From: Beroe forskalii
Taxonomy: Eukaryota > Ctenophora > Nuda > Beroida > Beroidae
Reading direction: 5' to 3'
DNA length: 64,000 nucleotides
Assembly (NCBI GenBank): GCA_011033025.1
Contig: WFMF01000159.1
Span: 62,001-126,000, forward strand
Part shown: positions 1 through 10,603 of the stretch, in pieces
Numbering within the stretch: position 1 is the first letter of the stretch
How the letters are laid out: the number at the start of each line of letters is the position of its first letter
Translations under genes and position numbers: made by a program
Notes under the pieces: model-generated
The model's database searches: none
What the model was told of the DNA's origin: nothing
Seen by the model: the letters and a program-made list of their open reading frames with translations, nothing else

Positions 1-268
1 CTTTGGTGCAATTAAATTGACAAAATTGCGTGTTCAGAAGTCTAATTATGAGGCATCAAAGATTGCCGTTAATTCAAATTATGGTATGTAAACATGAATT
101 CTCTGCTGCCTGACCTATTTTCAATCGCTCATATAGCAGCTGAACTATAATTAGAGTTAAATAGAGGGTGGGAAAAGGTACATATTCTACTTCACGCCCG
201 AAAATCTATAGAATAGTATTTATACTAGTAGAATTAGCCAAAGTCAATCTTTTTGCGTTCAGGGTCCT
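1..268 (-). mobile_element. TTAA-flanked MITE, truncated by window edge
   Basis: This segment matches, in reverse complement and with many differences, the left part of the element at 16635-17241, including the blocks around 'gaggcatcaaagattgcc' and 'tcaatcgctcatatagcagc'. It ends at 268 just before TTAA (269-272), as the other copy does. The other end lies outside the window. It is a non-coding relic. Confidence 0.7.
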
Positions 269-645
269 TTAATATACTGAAAAGAGAAATTACGGACGTT
301 ACGCAGGAAGTCCCACAGGGAATTAAGCACTGCTATCACTCTATCAGGCCGTTGATGATGCAAGTTATAGTGAGCTATCAGCTACATGGAGCAGCCGCAG
401 GATGCTGATTACTGTTGGCACAGACTTCAGACATCTAGATGCAACGCAGGACGTGCAGATCCACCAGAAAGAGACCTATAGTATCTCGAGGTAGCTTTTA
501 CTGATGCTCGTGTACCCTCTTGTTGCCTATTAGAAGCATGAAATAATATTACCCTGCAATGCGTATTCAATATAGCCATCAAGCCCTTTGGGAATTGCAG
601 GAGTCTGGAAAATATTCCTATTTATTGACAACCCTTTTCCCGCAG
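269..645. other. Unassigned stretch, possibly exon-bearing
   Basis: No recognisable repeat or protein. One plus-strand frame stays open from about 333 to 490, but no family is recognised and no clean acceptor/donor pair was found. It may hold an upstream exon of the putative gene at 646-1289. Confidence 0.3.
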
Positions 646-1289
646 GTTACGGTGCTGGCACTGGCAGTTGCTAGTACTCCTGGTGAGTGGCCCAGTGGTG
701 GGTTTGGGATGGCAGTTCTGCGTTCTGGGGACCTCCTGTCCCCTCACAAGTCCGGCTTGACGCTATCACTATCAACATCCTAGCCCAGGTCAGGAAACCA
801 CCTTTACTCCTTGCCCTTTAAGTTTATTGAGTCTTATATATAATATAAATTCCTTTGCAACTATAAAATAGCTATAACAATTTTAAATATGATCAATAGC
901 AAGAAGTAGCACCTTAATATGTCATCAGAGTCGCGTTACAGACCTTCAAGTTCACTTATATGATCTTTAATATTCTAGGATTAGTTATAATCCCCACGTG
1001 AAAGCCCCCCTTTCATTTGACACTGTAATTTCAACCCTATGTACTCATAGTCTTTCCTCACTTTTCAGATGGTGAAATGATTGGAGTGGGACGTCACATG
1101 ACAGCAGTACATACTACACTGCTGCCAGTGCACGAGCAGCATATAACAGCCACGTCCTTGAATAGTCTGCGATCCGAGTCTACACTGCTGCAATTCGAAG
1201 AAACTAGAAAGGATGAAGCAGAGCTGCCAAATCAGAATGCTCGAATCACCCTAGAAATGCGTCACTGTTCAAGATATTATCAATTATAA
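646..1289 (+). CDS. Putative last two exons of an unrecognised gene
   Basis: Exon 646-682 follows a pyrimidine-rich acceptor ending CCCGCAG and ends at a strong GTGAGT donor. It encodes the hydrophobic VTVLALAVASTP. Exon 1069-1289 follows TTTTCAG and reads open to TAA at 1287-1289. The phases agree: one base left over in the first exon, two bases opening the second, forming an Asp codon. The second exon encodes about 73 residues, polar, rich in Thr, Glu and Arg, ending HCSRYYQL. The join suggests the cytoplasmic tail of a membrane protein, but no family is recognised and upstream exons were not found. It could be chance. Confidence 0.33.
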
Positions 1290-2334
1290 TATTATACTCA
1301 CTATGATGAATGTGGCGACACGTGCGAGAGTGCTCGGTTATATTATGGCCAAGTGCTTAATGACCACTCCATCACAAGCTGAGTGAGATAATATTGAAAA
1401 CCCTTTCATCAATTGCATCGCGATATAGTGCGATGTGTGATTGTATTGTATACTTAAAGTACCTAATACTTAAAGTTAATACAGTATACGATCTTACTAT
1501 AGGTACTACTACTATAGGTAAACTATTTTGAAAATCTTAGAAGTGAACTTAAATTTTTAGCGTCCTTCAATTTCTCATGTTCAACTTCACCATTGATCAT
1601 ATTATAATTTATTGAAATGTTGATTAATTGCACTTTCAAGGGAAAAATGCACTTACTTTAATTGCTGTTGGTGTATTGAAGGATTTTCTGTGTTTCTAAC
1701 ATATAATGCATTTGATGATTTGAGAGTGTTACTGCGTATAAATATTATACTATAGCAATGAAAAATCTGCAACTGCTCATGAATGAAAATAGAATCACTG
1801 AAGAACTAGTAGTACTAGTAGTTATTATCGCATATCATTATGTTGCGTTGCTGCGCGCGCAGCACAGCTGTCGCAAATGGCAATGTAAATCATGAGAAAA
1901 CGCGTAAATCTAGGATTTCACCCTGATTTCAATGAAAGATTTCGGTATGAGCGCCACTTTGCGGCAAAGTGAATTTTTGATATGTTATTCTAGAAAGATT
2001 GAACTTTTTAATACAGTTTGTCCCATCCTTGCGCTTACTTGCGCTCAAAAGTTATGAGCAAACAAAGACGAATGATTTTCGGTGATTTTCAACGGACTAT
2101 AACTCAGCAAGTAAATGTGCTAGGAATACGGGGATTGTTGGAAGATGAAGATGAAACCCTTACCTTGCAAAGAATTCAAAGTCTGCTTACATAGTTGACA
2201 AAGCTATTTTGCCGCAAAATTTCAAAGTGGGGGCACTTTCGCGCGCGCGAAAAAAAATCCTAAAATCGCGCAAATCCTAGCTTGCATATTCCGCGTAGCG
2301 CAGCCACAGTGTATTGCAATAGTAATTGATAGAT
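1290..2334. other. AT-rich intergenic DNA without a gene
   Basis: No coding signal. A perfect 16-bp palindrome TGCTGCGCGCGCAGCA lies at 1850-1865. No AATAAA is seen soon after the putative stop at 1289. Confidence 0.6.
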
Positions 2335-2889
2335 TTCTCCCATCCCCCGCACGCAAAACTCGGAAGTTTGGAGGGTCGTGCGCGGCAGAGGGTAGGGTAA
2401 CATCCTACAAATGTCATATTACCCTACCTTCGCCCCGCACGGCGGCGCAACTGCAACGTTCGACATATTTGGATGTTACCTTTGCACTAATGCGCTATCG
2501 AAGGAAATTGCCTTAACCATTGCTAAACACGTATATCCCTGTGTGGCTCGCGCGGCGCGCTTCCCCAGCACAGGGGAAGCCGTAGGGAAGCGCGCGGCGC
2601 GTACACACACCTATGCGGGCTTAGGAACCTTAACCAGGGCCCTGGTTACGCGCACGGCGCGGCGCAGCAAGCGTATCGACACCCCGGCCCCCTGGTTAAG
2701 GGAACGACGGAAATAAACGGGTTTGCAGCCATGCCACAAGCTTTAGATGGATTTCACCCATCCCTAGCGCGCATTGCTAAATGCACGTATACTCTACCCC
2801 TGTTATCGTCGCGCGGCGCTTCCCATAGAAAAGCCCGCGCGCGGCGCGTACACTGTACACAGGCCCAGCCTATACAGGTGTAGTTTTTT
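2335..2889 (+). repeat. GC-rich dispersed repeat
   Basis: This block is rich in CGCGCGGCGC words and contrasts with the AT-rich surroundings. The part at 2515-2640 (reading from 'gctaaacacgtatatccctg' to 'atgcgggcttagg') recurs at 27450-27545 and 28172-28252. The part at 2340-2470 recurs inverted at 28075-28185. No terminal duplication or protein is visible. Open frames here are by-products of base composition. Confidence 0.7.
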
Positions 2890-3404
2890 GGTCAGTCTCC
2901 CATATAAACGGGAGCCTTCATTATCTATGACAATGACGTCACTCGGAAAAATATGATTAAGGGCATCTAGCGGTACGTCTCCCAAATAAACGGGAGCCTT
3001 CATTATCTATGACAATGACGTCACTCAGAAAAATATAATTAAGCGCACCTAGCGCTTTAAGGACTTGGGTTAGGTTCAGGATTAGGGTCAGGATTTGTTA
3101 GGGTTAGGGTTAGGATTAAGGTTAGGGTTTTGGTTAGGGCTAGGGCTATGGTTAGGTTTAGGATACAGAAAAATTGACGTTTAGATCTGTGACGTCACTC
3201 AGAGCCGTTTATATGGGAGAGATACCCATCTAGCGCGCTTTAAGCAGTAAGGTTAGGGTTCTGGTTAGGGTCAGGATTTGTTAGGTTTAGGATAAGGTTT
3301 AAGGTTAGGGTTTTGGTAAGGGCAATTGTTAGGTTTAGGATACAGAAAAATTGACGTTTAGATCTGTGACGTCACTCAGAGCCGTTTATATGGGAGACAT
3401 ACCA
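2890..3404. mobile_element. MITE with doubled ends and telomere-like core
   Basis: The ends are inverted repeats: GTCTCCCATATAAACGG on the left and CCGTTTATATGGGAGAC on the right. Each end is doubled (left at 2896 and 2981, right near 3205 and 3383), suggesting that one copy inserted into another or that the ends were duplicated. Between them lie degenerate GGTTAGGGTTAGGG runs (3065-3155 and 3250-3335). Each end carries a TGACGTCACTC motif. Related pieces are at 24760-24827 and 48596-48740. Confidence 0.65.
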
Positions 3405-3526
3405 GTTTTTTGTTTTTTTAATTTACAATTTAATTTAGATGGTTTTACTTCTAATTTCTATTCCAACAGCTGCAACAGCCAATGACAGGAATCGAAGGAA
3501 TCAAGTGTAATCAAGCCAGTAAGTAT
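3405..3526 (+). repeat. Short repeat with splice-acceptor-like sequence
   Basis: It contains 'ctattccaacagctgcaaca' and then 'gccaatgacaggaatcgaag'. Related copies are at 18095-18165 (plus) and, inverted, at 5575-5635 and 19205-19285. All have a pyrimidine tract and CAG before the conserved part. Confidence 0.5.
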
Positions 3527-4263
3527 GTATAGTAGTCTCACGACAAGTTTTGACCGATATAGAGGGTAGTACTATATGCGTAGAGTCGTGTTCTACACGC
3601 GTTTTATATCATGTGTTTGTTATGACTTACAACATTAAATGTAAATCTATGCGACCTTTGTATTTGCGTTACAAAAATGTGCATATCTCCGAGGTTTTTT
3701 GAGCAAACTTGATAAAACTTTCAGGATATTTAGAGCTAGATATAAGCAACATCTCAGTGAAGTTTAGATTCATTTTTGAGCCCCAGAAGCGGAGTTATGA
3801 CCGAAAAGCCACTTATTAAGCGGTAACTTTAAAACAAAACACCAGTTTATTTGTCATATCTCAATTTCTGGAGGTTAAAAATGTTAGCTACTCCAGGATT
3901 ATATTGGTCATATCTTGCTCGTAATATCCTGAAAATTTGATCAAAATTGCTCAAAAAACGGCTGAGTTATGCGCTTTTTTGTTTTGTGTAAACAAGCATT
4001 TTTTATTAATACCATATAAGGTAATGTGTGCTTGTTGTGTACAGGGTGTGTCTTGTGTACACCGTTCGACTACTATAGTACTTTAGAGGCTCAAACTCAC
4101 CGCAGAAATATGATTTAGAGCACTCGGCTCAGCTTAAGCCGCTTCGCACTCTAAATCATTTAAATGTCTCCAGCTTCGCTGTCGACATTTAAATATTATA
4201 TAGAGCCCTGCTCGCGCAGGGCTCTATATTGTCTGCGTGTTCGTCTTACGCCTCTAAAGTACT
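3527..4263 (+). repeat. Repeat 'A', left copy
   Basis: This matches, in reverse complement, 13081-13787 plus the small piece at 15820-15850 in the right arm. Inside are two related blocks in opposite orientation (near 3665-3825 and 3840-4000), both containing 'tttcaggatat' and 'gagcaa' words. A related block pair is at 11440-11915. No protein is encoded. Confidence 0.65.
4081..4259. mobile_element. TA-flanked hairpin MITE
   Basis: It begins CTTTAGAGGC and ends GCCTCTAAAG, with TA on both sides (4079-4080 and 4260-4261), the target duplication typical of Tc1/mariner-type MITEs. The inside folds into three consecutive hairpins: an ATTTAGAG...CTCTAAAT stem, an ATTTAAATGTC...GACATTTAAAT stem, and a TATATAGAGCCCTGC...GCAGGGCTCTATAT stem. 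The second copy is at 13086-13265. Confidence 0.65.
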
Positions 4264-5498
4264 ATTCCTAAAGTACATATAGTGCACTCCTGTTGCCATG
4301 GTGCTGGTGCCATGCAACAAGACCCCTCACAAATTAACTGAGGGGTTACGGTCACGAATCGGCTAAAATATGTTTGCATAATCAATACTCCAAGTAGTAG
4401 AGGACAGCTAACTAGATGGATTATTGCTCGCTTAAATATATTCTCCAGCTGGGTAATAGACCCCAGTGGCCCCAGTTTTGGAAGTCATCTGTCTGATCAA
4501 TCCTTAACCGAATTAATGATATTTAGTATTTAAGTAATCACATTATTGCTACTTAAGTAACATAATATTAATTCATCACACAACCTATACACCTTACTCA
4601 AAATAGTTAACACTATGATCAAACTATTCCTTTGAATTCGAGAAAAGTTTCAGGCCCCAAAAACCAAAATCATGAAAATGAAAAATCCCTTCTCATCCCA
4701 TCCGGAATGAGATTGAATGAGATATCGGAAATGGGAATTTCACGCTTGAGAGGAGATTTGCCTCGAGATCCTCTCACTGACACAAGCACACTTTTAAGTA
4801 GTGCAAAAGAACTACTAACCGAATTAATACTTTTCTTTTTTAAGGCGATGAAAATGGTAAAAACATTCGCCTTTGTTTCTGATTCTTATTAACTATTCTA
4901 GGACTAGAAACAGAGAATAAAATCCTGTATCTGATGCTCTTGGTATAATGGGGGACCAGACTCGTACCCTTTGTTGTGTTGTTTTGTGGGGGTGTGGGGT
5001 GTGTATGTCGATGAGGATTTAACAATTCTTTCTTTTCTTTTTTTGTATGGGGACAGTTTTCATTTTTGATATTTGTTCGCTCTTTCGAAGACTTAAGGAA
5101 TTTATTAGAGTGTATTTTCTAACCGATAAACTTTTCAGAATTTATTACTATGATGGATGATATATTCATTGAAATATCACAAGAACACAATGTTCAGATG
5201 GAACTGTCGAAGACTTTGAATTTATGAAATTTTAAACCAGTTATGATTTTGTAGGCAGTAGTATTTTCTAGCTGTTTCATTTTGTAATCAAGCCAGTGTA
5301 ATCCATTTGTCCTACGTTGTAGGACAATAATCCATACTTTCTTTGCCCAAGACTTTGCTGCAATAGGCAGCTCCTCATTTAAATGTTTTGTGTTGTGCCT
5401 TGCAATAGAAAGATGCTGGATTACATTCCTGCCCCGAGAGTTCCACCTATGCAGCCACATGGTTCACTTAGCTGAGCATACAGGAAAGCTGTGCAGGA
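4264..5498. other. Sequence unique to the left side, no clear gene
   Basis: This is not matched in the right arm between the corresponding segments. A plus-strand frame at 4632-4892 has protein-like composition (for example MRLNEISEMGISRLRGDLPR), but no family or splice support is seen. The part near 5270-5460 resembles the repeat beginning at 5499 ('ctattgcagcaaagtcttgg' against 'cattgcagcaaggtctaggg'), so some of it is diverged repeat. Confidence 0.35.
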
Positions 5499-8470
5499 GG
5501 GTTAAATAAAGAAATAAGAAGTTGCCATTGCAGCAAGGTCTAGGGCAAGGATTACACTTCCTTAACTGTCACCAGCTTGATATACTTGAATCCTTCCATT
5601 CCTGTCATTGGTTGTTACAGCTGTTGGAAGAGAAGAAAAAACCTTCAAGATGAATGACCACTGATCATGAAGGCATAAATAATAGAGCCCGAGAAGGATA
5701 GTTCCAAAGAATGAAGATTAACCATGAGGATCCTCTGATAAGCAGGTTCAGTAAAATTGAAGCTGGCACTTCTAGGCCTCCATTCAGAACACAAATTTGA
5801 AATGGGCATGTTTGATGCTGAATCCTAAAGGTGAGATCTGGGTGCAATCTGCAAAACTATCACCTAGAATTGGTCGGGCAACCAAGAAAATCATAACCAA
5901 GACAATGTACATGCATTCAATCATTACTCAATTACTCAGCAATCAAAAGTAGATGTGGCAGTCAATAAATCCTCATTCCTCAAGGAGGGGTTAGAATACA
6001 AAACAGAAAAACTGACACCAGCAATCCATTCAGCACCACCAAAAACCATAATAATTCAACACTGATCTACATACATTATGTTGACTGTCGGCCTCACTCA
6101 TGGTCAAGGCTGGCTGGGGCCATATAGCAAGTTCTGAGTCCACAACAAACATCAAGAGTCGACTCAGTGATCTCAAAAACTATAACTTTTTGATTGCCCA
6201 CATTCATGCATTAAACCAAATTGTGGTTATTGGTATTTGGAGGCTTATGCAGGCGTGAATGCATGAAGAGCCTGAAGCCTCAGAGGAAGGTCAGTATGAA
6301 AAAGTGCCACCGGGAATCCATTTTTTCCCCATGGCTGTAAATTTCTTTGACCTTACCAAGAGATTATCAAGAGAAATTAAGGCTAAATGGTGCAAATTGG
6401 TGCCGTTGCTATGGGAACTAATTTTTGTGCAAGTGCAGGTTATAATCAGTTCCTTGAGAGCACTTTCTATTAGCTACTACTGTTTAATGATGTGCTGTAG
6501 TTTTGTAAAATTTGACATTTTCTTAACTTCAAATTCACGATCTCAAGATGGAGAATGGGCATAACTTTAATAACAGAGGATATTCCAGATGGATTGTTTT
6601 CATAAAATTGTGGCTGATAATCAATACTTAGTCGGTGATAACAGTAGTAACTGCAGTTGTGAAATTAACCGTTAAGAGCAATTTAAGTTTTAAGAAAGTG
6701 TACAATCAATTTGAAAGGTCATGTCTAAAATTTGTGAACAAGGTGCTGCAGGCCCAACGGGCCTGCTAGTATCGACTATAAAGTCAATTGTGTAATTTTG
6801 GGCCCAACACGGCGTGGTCAAGGCTGGGGCATATAGAAACATCTGAGTGCAAAACAAACATCAGGAATCGACTCAGCGTCCTCAAAAACCATAATTAATT
6901 TGACTACCCAAATGTATGGTATTGATCAAAGTGTGGTTATTGATATTTTTAGGCTTACACAGGCCTCAAAAATGGGCGTGGTCCCATGTAGGGCCTCACC
7001 TGAAGGTCAGTATGAAAAACTGACATCGGGAATCAATTCAGTGTCATCAAAAACCCTATTCTAGACACCCTACATGCCTTGTTGGGCTGAAATTAAATTT
7101 TTGGCAATTTTGGGGATTTGGGGCAGTCCAAAAAAGGTGTGGCCCATTAAAAATGTTCTCAATGTATCTGAGTTTGAGAACTTTCAGGATATGTTTATTA
7201 AGTTATTAGACTTAAAACTAACTCTTAGTGAAGGTTTCATGCATGTATCAATTTTTCCCAGTTCAACTCTATTAAATGACCTTACTATTACTGAAAGCTA
7301 AATATTTATATTAGCCAGTTTTTAGGGTACTTGTAGGCATGCATTAATTTGTAGTATCGCATCGGCTAAGAGCAAATTACTAACCTTTTCTCAGTGCCTT
7401 TTTTTTATAAAAAAAGAATGCAATTCAGAACAAGGAAAAATTAAATGATTTTGCTCATTAGAGAGTGGTTTCATTAAAGTGATGAATGATGATGAAAATT
7501 GGGCAAACAAAGCAATCAAAGTATAACATCAGCTTCTCCAATTCTGATTCTGATAGTCCACAGTCAAGATCCAACCTGAGAAAAAAGAAAAATCAAATTG
7601 GTTAGTTTCTGATAATTATTTCATTATCTTTAACCCGTTAATTAATCTGATTTTATAGTGATTGAATAAGAATGATAGAAATTTAGCTTTATTGTGGGAA
7701 TATGGATTTTTTTAACTAAGCCCTATATATAATCAATTATAATATTTCCTGTGGAATGGCAGTGTATAGTTAAGTAGTTAAGCAACATTTGTCTAATTTG
7801 ATCAGTGGAGAGAAAGCTAAGTAAGTACTTAATTTAGCACTTCACCTGACTAATTAAACAGATGTCCCTGCTGAATGGCATGTTAAACAAGGAAATGAAA
7901 CAACAGGGTTCTGTTCAGGCTTTGCTTTGCTCCCAAGTGTTTCAGCTTCTTGATCCTCCAGCTCTTCAGGTATTTTGGGTCAGCCTTCCCCTTTGGTTGG
8001 AAATGCTAGTGTATCTCGTAGTGAACGTGGCTCAATAACCATGCCCTTCAAGACACCCTCTCATGTAAGTACAAGACAAACCAAAATGATGCAGAACTTT
8101 TTCTAAATTAATTAGAATTGACACAATATAACAATATATAATATGGTTAATATGTAAAGACCTACATCTCATTTACTGATTTATCTAATCCTATGTAAAT
8201 TTATCCCATTAATTTATCTAACTTTGCACTAGAGAGAAAAATTGGACTCAAAAAATTTGATATTTGTGCTTTTGTGATAGTACTTGTGATAGTAATAGGA
8301 GGATTTTCCAGTTTTTGATGGTATAGTGCAATAAACATTACACCGGATGGTCCAAAAATAACATTATAAAAGTAACCTGCTGTGACTTTGGTTTTGTTTT
8401 TATTTCCTAAATAAAACTTTGGGATGTCATTGGTATGGACCATACAATTTGCACCAAAATTTGAAATGTC
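5499..8470 (+). mobile_element. Long inverted repeat, left arm (segments B and C)
   Basis: The arm reads from GGGTTAAATAAAGAAATAAG (5498) to 'tttgaaatgtctact' (8470). It matches the reverse complement of 11916-18232, with insertions in the right copy. Segment B (5499-7300) holds diverged tandem units of about 240 bp, each with 'ggtcaaggctgg...catatag...actcag' (from about 6095 and 6815). Segment C (7301-8470) has no repeats or open frames. No transposase is visible, so this is probably a non-autonomous element or a relic. Its inner end abuts the MSH4-derived minisatellite. A third copy of part of B is in the Helitron at 41244-41907. Confidence 0.75.
6749..6769 (+). mobile_element. Helitron-type 3' terminus
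   Basis: The hairpin GCAGGCCCAACGGGCCTGC is followed by CTAG and then T (6770), the hairpin-plus-CTRR end of Helitrons. The same end occurs at 41244-41266 (minus) and 42221-42242 (plus). The right arm has lost this junction by a deletion of about 45 bp near 16355-16370. Confidence 0.65.
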
Positions 8471-8881
8471 TACTGCGAGGCAGTATCACTACTACACCTA
8501 TCTCTTATTTGATAAGAGCCCTACAGCTGCGAGGCAGTATCACTACTACACCTATCTCATTTGATAAGAGCGCCTGAGCTGCGAGGCAGTATCACTACTA
8601 CACCTATCTCACTTGACAAGAGCGCCTACAGCTGCGAGGCAGTATCACTACTACACCTATCTCATTTGATAAGAGCGCCTACAGCTGCGAGGCATCACTA
8701 CTACACCTATCACTTACTTGATAAGAGCGCCTACAGCTGCGAGGCAGTATCACTACTACACCTATCTCATTTGGATATGAGCGCCTACAGCTGCGAGGCA
8801 GTATCACTACTACACCTATCACTTACTTGATAAGAGCGCCTACAGCTGCGAGGCAGTATCACTACTACACCTATCTCTTAC
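8471..8881 (-). repeat. 53-bp minisatellite derived from an MSH4 exon end
   Basis: There are about eight units of roughly 50-53 bp. On the minus strand each unit contains TACTGCCTCGCAGCTGTAGG and GCGCTCTTATCAA, then intron sequence GATAGGTGTAGTAGTG. This is the 3' end of MSH4 exon 8882-8989 (YCLAAVGALIK) with its donor and about 20 bases of intron. The donor GT is kept in some units (GTAAGTGATAGG near 8825 and 8712, GTGAGATAGG near 8612) and lost in others (ATGAG, ATAAG). Confidence 0.85.
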
Positions 8882-8989
8882 TTGATAAGAGCGCCTACAG
8901 CTGCGAGGCAGTAGAACTTGTCCTTGCTGTGGATGTCCTCCATGGGCTCAATGGACAGGTGCTTCACGTACTGCAGACCTAGACTTTCA
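8882..8989 (-). CDS. MSH4: MSH4 exon, domain II/III junction
   Basis: The acceptor is TTGCCCAG and the donor AA|GTAAGAG. It encodes (N)ESLGLQYVKHLSIEPMED then IHSKDKFYCLAAVGALIK. The split Asn codon is completed by its first base. Its last 25 or so bases are the source of the adjoining minisatellite. Confidence 0.9.
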
Positions 8990-10603
8990 CTGGGCAAACA
9001 CTTGGAATTCATTATCAAATGAGGTTTACTTGAGCTTAAATGAACATGGCTGCAAGATGAACATCTCATGATATCAATGAATACTGCCACAAAACTATAA
9101 ACAAGCATAAAACAAAAACCACCAAAGTACCGAATACGGGTATAAAAATTGTGAAGAAGTGCTAAAGTAGCTACCAATAACCAATTGCCAAATGTACTGA
9201 CTTGAAATACTTCCTCTGGACAGTGGTAAGTGGACACGACGTCGCCTCAGTTACCAGTTTATACAGTTCTGATTGATTGCCAGCCTCCGAGACTGTAAAT
9301 AGCGTTAGCAGGCAGAGAGTTAATTAAGTTTTGAGAAAGACCCTATCGCTTATTGAGTGGTAATTTCCTTATTTAGTATCACTTATCATCACATACTGCT
9401 ATCACCTACGTATTATCAGTTTTCACATATTTTATTATGACAAATAATTAAATTTGTTGTGCACGAACAATAGATGGTTTGAGTATTTAAAACCATTCAT
9501 AATATCATAATGATATCATGCTTATCTATGAATGGATACAAAGACCTAGGTCTGGAAACTCTGTAGGTTGGGAGTGGGGACCAAAAGTTCAATAATAAAT
9601 TTCCATTTATACCAGTGTTAGGGAATAGAATCTCCACTGGGTTGAGGATGTTGAGCTTAGTGAGGGTCCTAACGTAGGTGGCTGTGTCAGTGTACTGGGA
9701 TAGGACGACGTTAGGCGACTTCATGTCAACACTCGCAATTCCTATCTCACACTTGGCGTGACCCCGACCTTGGACAATCGCCGCTGCAAATCGGTTGTTA
9801 TGTGCGAAATAAACTGTTTAATCCATCTCGATATATCCTATTCCTAGATAATTCATACATGGTCAATCACATAATTGGTCACATCATTTGAATTGAAGGG
9901 TCATTTTATGAGTTTTACAGGCAAAATTAAGGGTCAGATTGCAAAAGAACAATATCTGATGATCTCCATCATAAGGTTTTTCTTTCCTGGATGCGCTGGT
10001 GGCTGGCATCTTAGAACGAGCTTCTTTCTGGATTTTGAAATTTTGTCTTAAATTTCGAAATCCGAGGAGTTTTTGGAAAAAGGGGGAAGGGGTGGTGAAA
10101 TTTTGGGCCTGCAATGTTCAAAATGGGCCTGTGATGTCTCAATTGGACCTGTTGTGTCTCAAACGGGTCTGTGTGGTCTCATTTGGGTCTTTTTATGTCT
10201 CAAATGGGCATGTGATGTATCAATTAATGGGTATACATTATCACAAATTGGCCAGTGCTGTCTCAAATGGGCCTGCTTTAGTGATGTAGTGATAAAGTTT
10301 CAGCTAAAAAGTGGTCCTGCGGTGAAAAAAAGTGGGCCTGAACGACGAAAAAACCCAGCATCCTAGGGTGGGCCTGTCGCTACCTGAAAAGAAAAACCTT
10401 ACTCCATCAACTCACTAACCAATAATAAGAGTGTCTGGTTGGGCTGGAGTCCCTGAGGTTGTTGAGTTACGAGCAGTGCCAGGTGTGCTGACACGAGCAG
10501 TTCCCGGAGTTCTTGTGTAGGACGTGTTGAGGGGTGTTGTAAGAGGAGTTCCACGGGCACGTGGAGTGAGGGTGTGAGGGGTGAGGGTTGTGCTGGATTT
10601 CTC
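8882..10603 (-). CDS. MSH4: MSH4, meiotic MutS homologue (four internal exons, partial)
   Basis: MSH4 pairs with MSH5 to form a clamp that stabilises Holliday-junction intermediates and promotes meiotic crossovers; it does not repair mismatches. The exons, in order, are 10603-10420, 9783-9613, 9292-9202 and 8989-8882, with phases 1, 1, 2 and 2, and every join keeps frame. The product starts in a Ser/Thr/Pro-rich N-terminal part. It then enters MutS domain II with AIVQGRGHAKCEIGIASVDM, VVLSQYTDTATYVRTLTKLN, TTVQRKYF(N)ESLGLQYV and FYCLAAVGALIK, each matching the remembered vertebrate MSH4 in order. The first exon and everything after this point (domain III, ATPase, C-terminus) were not found. 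They probably lie beyond the inverted-repeat arms or outside the window. Intron 1 is 636 bp and the following ones 320 and 212 bp. Confidence 0.9.
9202..9292 (-). CDS. MSH4: MSH4 exon, domain II
   Basis: The acceptor is TATTTACAG and the donor AA|GTCAGT. It encodes (V)SEAGNQSELYKLVTEATS then CPLTTVQRKYF, aligning with the 'GNSTKLFTLITE...TTIQRKYF' part of the vertebrate protein. Confidence 0.88.
9613..9783 (-). CDS. MSH4: MSH4 exon, domain II start
   Basis: The acceptor is GATTTGCAG and the donor ACTG|GTATAA. It encodes (A)AIVQGRGHAKCEIGIASVD, then MKSPNVVLSQYTDTATYVRT, then LTKLNILNPVEILFPNT. It contains the conserved EGRG-like turn (QGRG) and the E-I-G-x-A-S-x-D motif that opens this region in MSH4. 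Confidence 0.92.
9784..10419. other. MSH4 intron with degenerate minisatellite
   Basis: The interval 10105-10375 carries degenerate repeats of 20-30 bp built on TGTCTCAAATGGGCCTGTGA-like words (10112, 10131, 10152, 10194, 10257). The rest shows no feature. Open frames on both strands here are products of the repeat. Confidence 0.6.
10420..10603 (-). CDS. MSH4: MSH4 exon, Ser/Thr/Pro-rich N-terminal region
   Basis: The acceptor is TTTCCTTAG and the donor ATTG|GTTAGT. The frame reads a low-complexity TP/RTPGTAR-type stretch and ends DTLII, the residues just before the VVEGRG-type motif. The N-terminal region of MSH4 is poorly conserved in all animals, so the assignment rests on phase, position and the DTLII|AAIVQGRG join. 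Confidence 0.75.

Noticed and set aside
3061..3340. TTAGGG runs as a chromosome end
   Set aside because: They are degenerate, short, internal, and sit between MITE ends.
8471..8900. Regular repeat array that might look like CRISPR
   Set aside because: The units are contiguous tandem copies of an MSH4 exon border with no unique spacers, in a eukaryotic genome.
8878..9237. Single 119-residue minus-strand frame as a gene
   Set aside because: It reads through an MSH4 intron; only its last 36 residues are exon, and the upstream exon uses another frame.
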